Source of the DNA: an uncultured Verrucomicrobium sp.
GTDB lineage: Bacteria > Verrucomicrobiota > Verrucomicrobiia > Methylacidiphilales > GAS474
Length of the DNA: 13,363 bases
Direction of reading: 5' to 3'
Assembly: GCA_903889845.1 (NCBI GenBank)
Contig: CAISZB010000217.1
Location: 1 to 13,363, forward strand
The position numbers were made by a program, and so were the translations under genes. The notes below the pieces were generated by a model. The model saw nothing but the letters and a program-made list of their open reading frames with translations, had not been told where the DNA came from and did not search any database. How positions within the stretch are numbered: position 1 is the stretch's first letter; every line of letters begins with the position of its first letter. Positions 7,066 through 13,363 of this stretch are shown in pieces.

Positions 7066-7815
7066 TCAATTCTGGACGTCGTCGCCGGGCTGGAACTGGA
7101 CGTTGGGGTCCTTGATCGAGTCGACGAGGATGTCGGCCACGGCGGTGTTGCCCGTCGTGGAGGTCACGCGGACGCGGCCGATGACGGCCTTGTTCCGGGA
7201 GACGATCAACTCGCCGTTCTCGACGACGCCCTGGCGGTCGCCGATGTTGAGGACGACGAAATTCCAATTCCGGTTCACGCTGACAATCTTGCCCGTGATG
7301 CCGGGAGGCATGTCGCCGGTCTGGCGGCGCTTCAGGATATCGTTGAGGCGATCGACCTCGGCCTTCTGCTTGTCGCGGGCGTCCTCGGCCATCCGCTTGT
7401 CCTTGTCCAGGGCGTCGGCCTTCGCCTGGGCGGCCTTGACGGCGTCGGACTGCTGGTTCGCGACCCGCTTCGCGTCGTCGAGTTGGGCCTGGGCCGCCGT
7501 CGCCTTGGTCTGCGCATCGCGCACCTTCCCCTCAAGGTCCGTCGCCTTGTCCTGGGCGGCGGAAAGATCGCGCTTCGTCTGCTCCAGGCTCTGCTGCGTC
7601 GTGGTCAGCTGTCCCTTCGTGTCGTCGAGGGTCGACTGGGCCTGCTTGAGATCACCCTGCGCCTTGGTCAAGGCGGTCTTCGTGGTCGCCAGTTGCTGTT
7701 CGGCAGCGGCTTTGCCATTCAAGGCATCAGTTTTCTGCTGGTTCAGCAGATAACCGATCCCTCCACCGGCAAGGCTCAAAAGAATCGAGATAACGAGCAA
7801 GATACGGACGAGCAT
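7066..7815 (-). CDS. Membrane-anchored coiled-coil protein with MreC-like C-terminal domain
   Basis: Unknown function; 249 aa. An N-terminal membrane helix (about 4-23) is followed by a long coiled coil (about 29-165) rich in Ala, Gln, Lys and Asp with regular heptads, then a compact C-terminal domain (172-249) starting GKIVSVNRNWNFVVLNIG and containing GVVENGELIVSRNKAVIGRV. This beta-rich part resembles the second half of MreC and FlgT-type C-terminal domains, in which a membrane-distal beta domain sits on a coiled coil. The absence of mreB or mreD nearby argues against true MreC. It is probably periplasmic and bitopic. The two small lipoproteins just downstream are the obvious candidate partners. 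The ATG at 7815 lacks a clear Shine-Dalgarno. Confidence 0.85.
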   Translation of the reverse strand: MLVRILLVISILLSLAGGGIGYLLNQQKTDALNGKAAAEQQLATTKTALTKAQGDLKQAQSTLDDTKGQLTTTQQSLEQTKRDLSAAQDKATDLEGKVRDAQTKATAAQAQLDDAKRVANQQSDAVKAAQAKADALDKDKRMAEDARDKQKAEVDRLNDILKRRQTGDMPPGITGKIVSVNRNWNFVVLNIGDRQGVVENGELIVSRNKAVIGRVRVTSTTGNTAVADILVDSIKDPNVQFQPGDDVQN

Positions 7816-7845
7816 CGGGGGAAAATAGCTGAGTTACTACGTGTT

Positions 7846-7874
7846 TGTATAGAAAAAAACGCAACTGCGGTAAA
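7846..7874 (-). promoter_or_regulatory. Possible promoter of the coiled-coil/lipoprotein cluster
   Basis: On the minus strand TTTACC (7874-7869), 17 bases, TATACA (7851-7846) lies in an AT-rich gap after the YacP-like gene. Each hexamer matches 4 of 6 sigma-70 consensus bases. Transcription would start about 25 bases before the ATG at 7815. Confidence 0.35.
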
Positions 7875-7885
7875 AGAGACAACCC

Positions 7886-8326
7886 CTACTTTGGCCATCT
7901 TTTTTTCGCCTGTCGGAACTCTTCTTCGAAATTTTCAGCGACGTGCCGCATTTCAGCCTCCAGCCATTCCGGAGAGAGGCAATACGCCCCCAGCGATTCG
8001 ACCGTCGTCTTCTCCCCGCCGTCGGCGGTGATCACGGTAATCTCGCTCCGATCCTTGCGACTCGCAACCAGGGCCTCGATCACACTGTCGGCCGTCTGAC
8101 CCGCCTTCGAGTAGGCGACGACGATATCCCCCGGCCGCTTCGGCTCCGGCGTCCCCGCCTTCCCGTCAAAAACCACGGTGACCTCCCACGAGCCCATGTC
8201 GTGGAGGTTCCGCAGCCGCCGCACGAGCTCCTCCCGGGCATTCCGGGGCTGCCTGCGGTGGAGGCCCAGGAGGTCGGGCCAGGAGTAGATCACGCTGTGG
8301 CCGTCGATGACCAGGTAGCGGGGCAT
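7886..8326 (-). CDS. YacP/Rae1-like NYN-domain nuclease
   Basis: Predicted small RNA-cleaving enzyme of the NYN (PIN-like) superfamily; the Bacillus homologue Rae1 (YacP) cuts mRNA in the ribosomal A site. The 146-aa chain has the expected acidic positions: Asp8 in YLVIDGHSVIY, Asp54 in VVFDGKAG, Asp80 in QTADSVIE and Asp102 in VITADGGE. The family usually reads DGYN near the first Asp, whereas here it is DGHS, a noticeable change. I chose the ATG at 8326 because AGGA lies about 8 bases upstream; a TTG at 8353 would extend the frame, but it falls in the terminator of the preceding gene. The chain is somewhat shorter than YacP (about 170 aa). Cellular target unknown. Confidence 0.85.
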   Translation of the reverse strand: MPRYLVIDGHSVIYSWPDLLGLHRRQPRNAREELVRRLRNLHDMGSWEVTVVFDGKAGTPEPKRPGDIVVAYSKAGQTADSVIEALVASRKDRSEITVITADGGEKTTVESLGAYCLSPEWLEAEMRHVAENFEEEFRQAKKRWPK

Positions 8327-8351
8327 GGGAGGAATCCTTTTTCCGGGACAC

Positions 8352-8386
8352 AAAAAAGGCGAAACCGGGAACCCCGATTCCGCCTT
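8352..8386 (-). terminator. Strong intrinsic terminator of the 40-aa gene
   Basis: On the minus strand a 14-bp stem (arms 8386-8373 and 8369-8356, two G-U pairs) closes a 3-base loop and runs directly into a T-tract (complement of the A-run 8352-8357). It begins 34 bases after the 40-aa gene stop and ends 26 bases before the YacP-like start, so it separates the two transcripts. Confidence 0.9.
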
Positions 8387-8420
8387 CCTTCATCCGGTGG
8401 AAAAGCGATGACTCAGGCGA

Positions 8421-8543
8421 CTACTTCTTCGCCTTCGCCGTGCCCGAGGTCGCGGGGGCGGCCGTCTTCGCTTTTGCCTTTTTCCGCTTCAGGTAATCCT
8501 TGCGGCGGTTCCGTTTCTGAATCTTGTTCGTTTGCTGTCCCAT
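8421..8543 (-). CDS. Small highly basic protein, 40 aa
   Basis: Reads MGQQTNKIQKRNRRKDY and then a Lys/Arg/Ala tail ending TAKAKK, with a stop at 8421-8423. About 16 of 40 residues are Lys or Arg, so it should bind RNA or DNA or be ribosome-associated. I recall similar 40-60 residue proteins with an MG-Q-NK opening followed by a KR-RR-Y-KR core as widely conserved hypothetical proteins in Verrucomicrobia, but have no search to back this. Support for a real gene comes from the context: a promoter-like pair upstream, an ATG followed by a protein-like composition distinct from GC drift, and a strong terminator 34 bases after the stop. A GAGGGG just before the ATG is too close for an ideal Shine-Dalgarno. 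Function unknown. Confidence 0.75.
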   Translation of the reverse strand: MGQQTNKIQKRNRRKDYLKRKKAKAKTAAPATSGTAKAKK

Positions 8544-8549
8544 CCCCTC

Positions 8550-8577
8550 TTGATAGAGATGAGCCTGGAGTTGGCAA
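8550..8577 (-). promoter_or_regulatory. Possible promoter of the 40-aa gene, sharing its -35 with the divergent gene
   Basis: Minus strand: TTGCCA (8577-8572), 16 bases, TATCAA (8555-8550), matching 5/6 and 4/6 of sigma-70 consensus. Transcription would start at about 8543-8544, at the ATG itself. Confidence 0.4.
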
Positions 8578-8598
8578 GACCGGAAGAGAAGTTACACT
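8571..8598 (+). promoter_or_regulatory. Possible promoter of the TMTC-like/glcDF operon
   Basis: Plus strand: TTGGCA (8571-8576), 16 bases, TACACT (8593-8598), matching 5/6 and 4/6 of consensus. The -10 box ends 6 bases before the ATG at 8605, so the transcript would begin at or next to the start codon and have no leader. The absence of a Shine-Dalgarno at 8605 agrees with this. Confidence 0.45.
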
Positions 8599-8604
8599 GC
8601 GGCG

Positions 8605-10467
8605 ATGCCTCTTTCCCCGGCCCGCCCCACCCGCTGGCAGACCGGTCTTTTCTTGTCCCTGCTGGCCCTCGCCCTGCTGCTGGCCTACAGCGACAGCTTC
8701 ACCGGCCCCTACCTCTTCGACGACACGAAGGCGATCCCCGACAACGCCACGATCCGCCACCTGGGCACCGCCTTCATCCCGCCCACCGCCCACGGGAACA
8801 CCGTCGGCGGGCGCCCCCTGCTCAACCTCTCCCTAGCCCTCAACTTCGCGCTGAACCGGGCCCTCTTCGGCTCCGGCCTCGACACCACGGGCTACCACCT
8901 CGTCAACCTCCTCATCCACTTCGCCGCCGCCTCCACCCTCTACGGCCTCCTGTGGCGGACCCTCCTCCGTACGCCCTGCGCCGGCCTCGCCTTCCCTGCC
9001 GCCGCCGGGGCCGCCCTCCTCTGGGCCCTCCACCCCGTCCAGACCGAGGCCGTCACCTACATCGTCCAGCGGGCCGAATCGCTCGCCGGGCTCCTCCTCC
9101 TCCTTTCCCTCTACGGCTTCGTCCGCAGCGTCGAGAAGGAGGAGGGGGAGAAAACGGAACCCCACGCCCGCCGCTGGCAAATCCTCTCCGTCGCCGCCGC
9201 CGCCCTCGGCATGACGGCGAAGGAAACCGTCGCCGTCCTTCCCTTCCTCGTCTGGCTCTACGATCGGGCCTTCGTGACGCAGTGCCCCGGCTTCCTCGCC
9301 CCCCTCCGCCGCCGCCCCCGTTACTACGCCGCCCTCGCCGCCACCTGGCTCCTCCTCCTCCTCTGCCTGAGCCTGAACCCGGGGCGCGGGAACACCGCCG
9401 GGTTCGAGATCGCCATGCCGTGGTGGCGCTACGGCCTCGCGGAGTTCCACGCCGTCGTCCACTACCTCCGCCTCGTCGTCTGGCCCCACCCCCTCGTCTT
9501 CGACTACGGGGAGACCTTCGTCCCCCAGCCCCCCCTCTCCCGCACCCTCCTCCAGGCCCTGCCGTGGATCGCCATCCTCCTGCCCCTCCTCGCTCTCTGC
9601 GGCTGGGCCGCCGTCCGCCGCCCCCGGATCGGCTACGCCGGGATCTGGTTCTTCCTCATCCTCGCGCCGACCTCGACGATCCTCCCCCTCTACGACCCCG
9701 TCTGGGAACACCGCCTCTACCTCTCCCTCGCCCCACCGCTCCTGCTGATCTCCCTCGGCCTCTGCCAGGGACTCGGCCACCGGGCGGTCTGGGCCTTCGC
9801 CCTCCTCACCGTCCTCGCCGCCGGGGCGACCTTCGCTCGAAACCTCGTTTGGCGGAACGAAGTCGTCTTCTGGAGCGACTCCGTCGCGAAAGTCCCCGAC
9901 AACCACCGCTCCCAGAACAACCTCGGCACCGCCCTCTGCCGCGCCGGGCGTCTGCGGGAAGCCGAGGCCCACCTGCTGCGGGCGACCGAACTCCGCCAAA
10001 ACTACGCCGAGGCCTGGAACAACCTCGGCACCGTCCTCTACCTGGAAAACCGCCACGTCGACGCCGAGGCCGCCCTCCGCGAAGCCCTCCTCCTCAACCC
10101 CGTCTACGTCGATGCCCACAACAACCTCGGCTCCGTCCTCCTCGCCACCGGCCACCCCGACCTCGCCGGGCAGGAATTCGCCGCCGCCGCCACGATCGCC
10201 CCGCGCCAGCCCGACGCCTACCTCAACCTCGGCTTCCTCTGCCTGAAGACCGGCCGCCCCGCCGAGGCCCTCTCCGCCTTCGAGGCCGCCCTGCGCCTCG
10301 CCCCCGACCATCCCCGCATCCACGCCGGGATCGGCATCGCCCTGGCGCTCCTCCACCGGCCCGACGAGGCCGCCCGCTTCCTCCGCCGCGCCCTCCAGCT
10401 CAACCCCAACGATGCCGAGGCCCGCGAGCAGCTTGACCGCCTCCATCTTTCTCGAAAGGATATTTGA
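8605..10467 (+). CDS. TMTC-like multi-pass membrane protein with C-terminal TPR repeats (putative GT-C glycosyltransferase)
   Basis: 620 aa. The N-terminal two thirds (1-415) hold roughly nine to eleven membrane segments and the features of the TMTC/GT-C family: the acidic pair FDD (38-40) in the first extracytoplasmic loop, HPVQTEAVTYIVQR (143-156) and EHRLYL (368-373). GT-C enzymes of this kind transfer sugars from a polyprenyl-phosphate donor on the outer face of the membrane; acceptor and sugar are unknown. The C-terminal third (about 434-610) is a run of five TPR units (NNLGTALCRAGRLREAEAHL and following), probably periplasmic and acceptor-binding. Start: first ATG, with a promoter-like pair ending 6 bases before it and no Shine-Dalgarno. 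It ends 3 bases before glcD, an unexpected operon partner with no clear pathway link. Activity is inferred from family resemblance only. Confidence 0.88.
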   Translation: MPLSPARPTRWQTGLFLSLLALALLLAYSDSFTGPYLFDDTKAIPDNATIRHLGTAFIPPTAHGNTVGGRPLLNLSLALNFALNRALFGSGLDTTGYHLVNLLIHFAAASTLYGLLWRTLLRTPCAGLAFPAAAGAALLWALHPVQTEAVTYIVQRAESLAGLLLLLSLYGFVRSVEKEEGEKTEPHARRWQILSVAAAALGMTAKETVAVLPFLVWLYDRAFVTQCPGFLAPLRRRPRYYAALAATWLLLLLCLSLNPGRGNTAGFEIAMPWWRYGLAEFHAVVHYLRLVVWPHPLVFDYGETFVPQPPLSRTLLQALPWIAILLPLLALCGWAAVRRPRIGYAGIWFFLILAPTSTILPLYDPVWEHRLYLSLAPPLLLISLGLCQGLGHRAVWAFALLTVLAAGATFARNLVWRNEVVFWSDSVAKVPDNHRSQNNLGTALCRAGRLREAEAHLLRATELRQNYAEAWNNLGTVLYLENRHVDAEAALREALLLNPVYVDAHNNLGSVLLATGHPDLAGQEFAAAATIAPRQPDAYLNLGFLCLKTGRPAEALSAFEAALRLAPDHPRIHAGIGIALALLHRPDEAARFLRRALQLNPNDAEAREQLDRLHLSRKDI

Positions 10468-10470
10468 CCT

Positions 10471-11889
10471 ATGTCTGCGGATATTGCGCCCCATCTCCCC
10501 TGGCTCCCCCTCCTGCGCGAAGCCCTCCCCACCCTCACCGTTTTCACCGAAAAGGAAGACCTCCTCCCCTACGGCTTCGACGGCACCGCCGTCCTCCAGT
10601 CCTACCCGGCGGCGGTCGTCTTCCCGACCTCGACGGAAGAAGTCTCCGCCCTCCTCCGCTTCGCCTCGGCCCACGGCCTCCCCGTCGTCGCGCGCGGCAG
10701 CGGCACCGGCCTCTCCGGCGGCAGCGTCCCCATTTCGGGCGGGGTCTGCCTCGTCCTCTGCCTCGTGAAGATGAACCGGGTCCTCGAAGTCGACCGGAAG
10801 AATTTGACCCTCCTCGCCGAGGCCGGGACCGTCACCCAAAGGATCGCCGAGGAGGCCGACAAGCTCGGCCTCTTCTACCCGCCCGACCCCGGCTCGATGA
10901 AAATCTCCACCATCGGCGGCAACGTCGCGGAGAACTCCGGCGGCCTGCGCGGCCTCAAATACGGCGTCACGAAGGACTACGTCATGGGCCTCCAGGTCGT
11001 CCTCGCCGACGGCAGCGTCCTCTTCACCGGGAACAAATGCGTGAAGGACGTCGCCGGGTACACCCTGCGCGACCTCTTCATCGGCTCCGAGGGGACCCTC
11101 GGCATCGTCACGCAGGTCCTCCTCTCCCTCCTGCCGAAGCCCGCCTCGCGCAAAACCCTCCTCGCCGTCTACGGCACCATGGAAGCGGCGGCGGAGACCG
11201 TCTCCGCCATCATCGAGGCGAAGATCATCCCCTGCACCCTCGAATTCCTCGACCAGGTCACCATCGGCTGTGTCGAGGACTTCGCAAAGGTCGGCCTCCC
11301 GCGCGACGCCGCCGCCGTCCTCCTCATCGAGACCGACGGCCACCCCGCCGCCGTCGAGGAAGAGGCCGCGACCATGGCCGACCTGGCCCGCCGCAACGGC
11401 GCCCTCCGAGTCGAGGTCGCCCAAAGCGAGGCCGAGGCCGCGGCGCTGATGACCGCCCGCCGCAGCGCCTTCTCCGCCCTCGCCCGCGTCGCCCCCACCA
11501 CCATCCTGGAGGACGCCACCGTCCCCCGGAGCGAGCTCGCGAAGATGATCACCTTCATCCGCGGCGTCGCCGAGCGGCACCAGCTGAAAGTCGGCACCTT
11601 CGGCCACATGGGCGACGGCAACCTCCACCCCACCTTCCTCACCGACGAGCGGAACGCCGAGGAAATGCACCGCGTCGAGGCCGCAATGAAGGAGATCTTC
11701 GACAAGGCCATCGAGCTGGGCGGTACCATCACCGGCGAGCACGGCGTCGGCCTCGCGAAGAAAGACTTCCTGCGCGGCGCCCTGGGCGACCTCAACCTCG
11801 ACGTCATGCGGCGAGTGAAGCGGTCCCTCGACCCCCAGGGCCTCCTCAACCCCGGCAAGATCTTCGATCTGGAGGAAAAACAGCCATGA
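10471..11889 (+). CDS. glcD: FAD-linked 2-hydroxyacid oxidase subunit (glycolate oxidase GlcD-like)
   Basis: Flavoprotein that oxidises glycolate (or D-lactate or another 2-hydroxyacid) and passes electrons to its iron-sulfur partner GlcF. The 472-aa chain has the FAD-binding PCMH fold with ARGSGTGLSGG (74-84), PPDPGS (137-142), TIGGNVAENSGG (147-158) and YTLRDLFIGSEGTLGIVT (197-214), then the FAD-oxidase C domain with GHMGDGNLHP (378-387), GEHGVG (422-427) and DPQGLLNPGKIF (454-465). The start ATG follows the TPR gene stop by 3 bases; AAAGGA near 10455 may be its ribosome site. The stop overlaps the glcF ATG by 4 bases. Substrate cannot be told from sequence: the same family includes D-lactate dehydrogenases. 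Confidence 0.93.
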   Translation: MSADIAPHLPWLPLLREALPTLTVFTEKEDLLPYGFDGTAVLQSYPAAVVFPTSTEEVSALLRFASAHGLPVVARGSGTGLSGGSVPISGGVCLVLCLVKMNRVLEVDRKNLTLLAEAGTVTQRIAEEADKLGLFYPPDPGSMKISTIGGNVAENSGGLRGLKYGVTKDYVMGLQVVLADGSVLFTGNKCVKDVAGYTLRDLFIGSEGTLGIVTQVLLSLLPKPASRKTLLAVYGTMEAAAETVSAIIEAKIIPCTLEFLDQVTIGCVEDFAKVGLPRDAAAVLLIETDGHPAAVEEEAATMADLARRNGALRVEVAQSEAEAAALMTARRSAFSALARVAPTTILEDATVPRSELAKMITFIRGVAERHQLKVGTFGHMGDGNLHPTFLTDERNAEEMHRVEAAMKEIFDKAIELGGTITGEHGVGLAKKDFLRGALGDLNLDVMRRVKRSLDPQGLLNPGKIFDLEEKQP

Positions 11890-13226
11890 GCGCCGTCCCC
11901 AAACTCGCCCTCGCGCTGAAGCAGCTCGGCTACGCCGACCTCCAGCAGTGCATGCATTGCGGCATGTGCCTCCCCACCTGCCCCACCTACACCGCCACGT
12001 TGAACGAGCGGCAGAGTCCCCGAGGCCGGATCGCCCTCATGCGCGCCGTCGCCGACGAGCGGATCGAGGCCACCCCCGCCTTCGCCGAGGAGATGTACAA
12101 CTGCCTCGGCTGCCTTGCCTGCCAGACCGCCTGCCCCGCCGGGGTCGGCTACGGCAGCCTCCTGGAAACCGCCCGGGCCGAGGTCGAGGAAAAAGGCCTC
12201 CTCGCCACGCCCCGCCGGAGCCTCGTCCGCTGGTTCCTCATCCGCCTCGTCTTCACCCGGCCCCGGCTCCTCCGCCTCGTCGGGCGCTCCATCCGGCTCT
12301 GGACCGCCTCGGGCGGGAAGAAACTCTTCCGCGCCCTGGGCCTTCCCCGGCTCCTGCCGAAGTACCTCCGCGACCTCGAAGCCCAGACCCCCGAGGGCCG
12401 GGCACAGTTCTCCGACGCACTCATCGCCGCCGTCGAAAAACCGGAGGGGATTCCCCGCCACCGCGTCGGCCTCCTCACCGGCTGCGTCCAGGACCTCCTC
12501 TACTCCGAGATCAACCGCGACACCGCCGAGGTCCTCCTCGCCAACGGCTGCGAAGTCCACACCCCCCGCCTCCAACCCTGCTGCGGCTCCCTCCACGCCC
12601 ACAACGGCGACATCGAAGCGGCCAAGGGACTGGCGAAGCGGTTGATCGACCTCTTCCCCCTCGAAGGGGAAAACGCCCTCGACGCCGTCCTCTCCAACGC
12701 GGGCGGCTGCGGCTCCCACCTCAAGGAATACGGCCACCTCCTCTCCGACGATCCCGCCTACGCCGCGAAGGCCGCCCTCTGGTCGAAGAAATTCAAGGAC
12801 ATCCACGCCTGGCTCGCCGAGACCGGCATCCGCCCTCCGAAGATGGAAACCGAGGGGCCCCCGTGCCGCGTCACCTACCACGACTCCTGCCACCTCTGCC
12901 ACGGGCAGAAAATCGCGAAAGAGCCCCGCGCCTTATTGAAAGGGATTCCCGGCCTGGAGTTGGTCGACCTGCCGGAGGCCTCCTGGTGCTGCGGCAGCGC
13001 CGGGGTCTACAACATCACCCGTCCCGAGATGGCCGCATCCCTCCGCGACCGGAAGATCGGCCACATCGCCGAGACCGGCGCTACGGTCGTCGCCCTCGCC
13101 AATCCCGGCTGCCATATCCAGGTGGAGAATGGGGCGCGGCTGCGCGGTCTCCACGTCGAGGTCGCGCATCCACTCAGCCTTTTGGCCAGGGCGTATCGGA
13201 GGGAGCGGGGAGACGCGAAGTTATAG
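11886..13226 (+). CDS. glcF: Iron-sulfur subunit of glycolate/2-hydroxyacid oxidase (GlcF-like)
   Basis: Electron-transfer partner of GlcD at the inner face of the membrane, probably delivering electrons to quinone. The 446-aa chain has two [4Fe-4S] ferredoxin motifs: Cys22-X2-Cys25-X2-Cys28-X3-Cys32-Pro and Cys73-X2-Cys76-X2-Cys79-X3-Cys83-Pro. Two CCG (DUF3400-type cysteine-rich) domains follow, with Cys200, Cys232-Cys233-Gly and Cys275 in the first and Cys335, Cys368-Cys369-Gly and Cys409 in the second. ATGA overlap with glcD shows translational coupling. Length is near that of E. coli GlcF (about 407). E. coli has glcE between glcD and glcF; here they are adjacent, so this is a two-subunit form or GlcE is encoded elsewhere. 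Confidence 0.93.
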   Translation: MSAVPKLALALKQLGYADLQQCMHCGMCLPTCPTYTATLNERQSPRGRIALMRAVADERIEATPAFAEEMYNCLGCLACQTACPAGVGYGSLLETARAEVEEKGLLATPRRSLVRWFLIRLVFTRPRLLRLVGRSIRLWTASGGKKLFRALGLPRLLPKYLRDLEAQTPEGRAQFSDALIAAVEKPEGIPRHRVGLLTGCVQDLLYSEINRDTAEVLLANGCEVHTPRLQPCCGSLHAHNGDIEAAKGLAKRLIDLFPLEGENALDAVLSNAGGCGSHLKEYGHLLSDDPAYAAKAALWSKKFKDIHAWLAETGIRPPKMETEGPPCRVTYHDSCHLCHGQKIAKEPRALLKGIPGLELVDLPEASWCCGSAGVYNITRPEMAASLRDRKIGHIAETGATVVALANPGCHIQVENGARLRGLHVEVAHPLSLLARAYRRERGDAKL

Positions 13227-13229
13227 GTA

Positions 13230-13274
13230 CGGCCCTTCGGGGCTGGGTACAATCGCTTCGCTTCCCTGTACAGC
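13230..13274. repeat. Paired-hairpin element after glcF
   Basis: Begins 4 bases after the glcF stop. CGGCCC (13230-13235), a TTCG loop and GGGCTG form a very stable C(UUCG)G hairpin. Next comes TACA (13248-13251), a 15-base loop and TGTA (13267-13270); the outer GCTG/CAGC arms can extend this stem at the cost of the first hairpin, so the two compete. The loop carries TCGCTTCGCT (13253-13262), which occurs in reverse complement in the loop of the element at 6498-6507. No T-tract is present. Confidence 0.5.
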
Positions 13275-13301
13275 TCCAGGCCCACCGCGCGTTTGAACGA
13301 A

Positions 13302-13322
13302 TGGAGGGCGTGCCGCCCTCCA
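13302..13322. other. Perfect inverted repeat in the right-end non-coding region
   Basis: TGGAGGGC, loop GTGCC, GCCCTCCA forms an 8-bp GC-rich stem. It is not followed by a T-run on the plus strand. It lies in the 137-base stretch 13227-13363 where I see no gene. Terminator without U-tract, part of a dispersed repeat, or chance are all possible. Confidence 0.4.
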
Positions 13323-13363
13323 AGCCTCCCTGCTCTGATACGGCGCGGGAAGAAAGACGCGTC

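Noticed and set aside
6834..7267. Longer frame upstream of the 64-aa lipoprotein (to 7267)
   Set aside because: The extra N-terminal part overlaps the coiled-coil gene and is Arg-rich out-of-frame translation; the lipoprotein signal starts at 7033.
7066..7815. True MreC for the coiled-coil gene
   Set aside because: There is only weak resemblance in the C-terminal domain, the coil is much longer than in MreC, and no mreB or mreD is adjacent.
8327..8353. TTG start at 8353 for the YacP-like gene
   Set aside because: It lies in the T-tract/stem of the upstream terminator; the ATG at 8326 has a better ribosome site and begins the conserved domain.
8833..11742. A 969-codon open frame on the minus strand across the TMTC-like gene and glcD
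   Set aside because: It is Glu/Gly/Asp-rich low-complexity translation of the complement of two well-recognised genes. High third-position GC keeps stops out of this antisense frame.
10464..11885. Plus-strand extension of the glcF frame back to 10464, giving a 920-residue protein
   Set aside because: The added part is Arg/Pro-rich out-of-frame reading of glcD. GlcF begins naturally at the ATG at 11886 and matches the family length from there.

Overview
The window is GC-rich (roughly two thirds G+C by eye), densely coding DNA of a bacterial chromosome. The gene content points to the Verrucomicrobiota or a close PVC relative: a Gram-negative style class A penicillin-binding protein and lipoproteins next to RNase HIII, a GT-C/TPR (TMTC-like) membrane protein, a 40-residue basic protein and small lipoproteins of a kind I associate with that phylum. 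No rRNA, tRNA, CRISPR array, integrase, transposase or phage gene is visible. The genes look like core chromosome, not a transferred island.

Left block, minus strand (1-3328): mutY, a DUF6941-like gene and a class A penicillin-binding protein that runs off the left edge are closely spaced and probably form one transcript. Middle block, plus strand (3334-6427): rnhC and recG, 4 bases apart, diverge from mutY across a short AT-rich stretch. All three of these DNA-maintenance genes act on DNA lesions, RNA:DNA hybrids or stalled forks, so the divergent region looks like a genome-maintenance locus. After recG lies a short intergenic segment with tandem hairpins that resembles a REP-type element.

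Second minus-strand block (6595-8543): a 40-aa basic protein with its own strong intrinsic terminator, a YacP-like NYN nuclease, a membrane-anchored coiled-coil protein with an MreC-like C-terminal domain, and two very small lipoproteins. The last three are clustered and may act together in the cell envelope.

Right block, plus strand (8605-13226): a TMTC-like multi-pass membrane protein with TPR repeats, then glcD and glcF, with a 3-base gap and a 4-base overlap. This reads as one operon. GlcD and GlcF should form a membrane-associated flavin/iron-sulfur 2-hydroxyacid (glycolate or D-lactate) dehydrogenase; glcE is not between them. The right end is non-coding, with stable hairpins, one of which shares a 10-base loop motif with the element after recG.

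I did not find a clear new multi-gene system. The most interesting items are regulatory and structural: three tandem octamers that each contain ATG followed at once by a stop codon just upstream of the penicillin-binding protein gene; a symmetric divergent promoter that may give leaderless mRNAs; and the paired-hairpin repeats.
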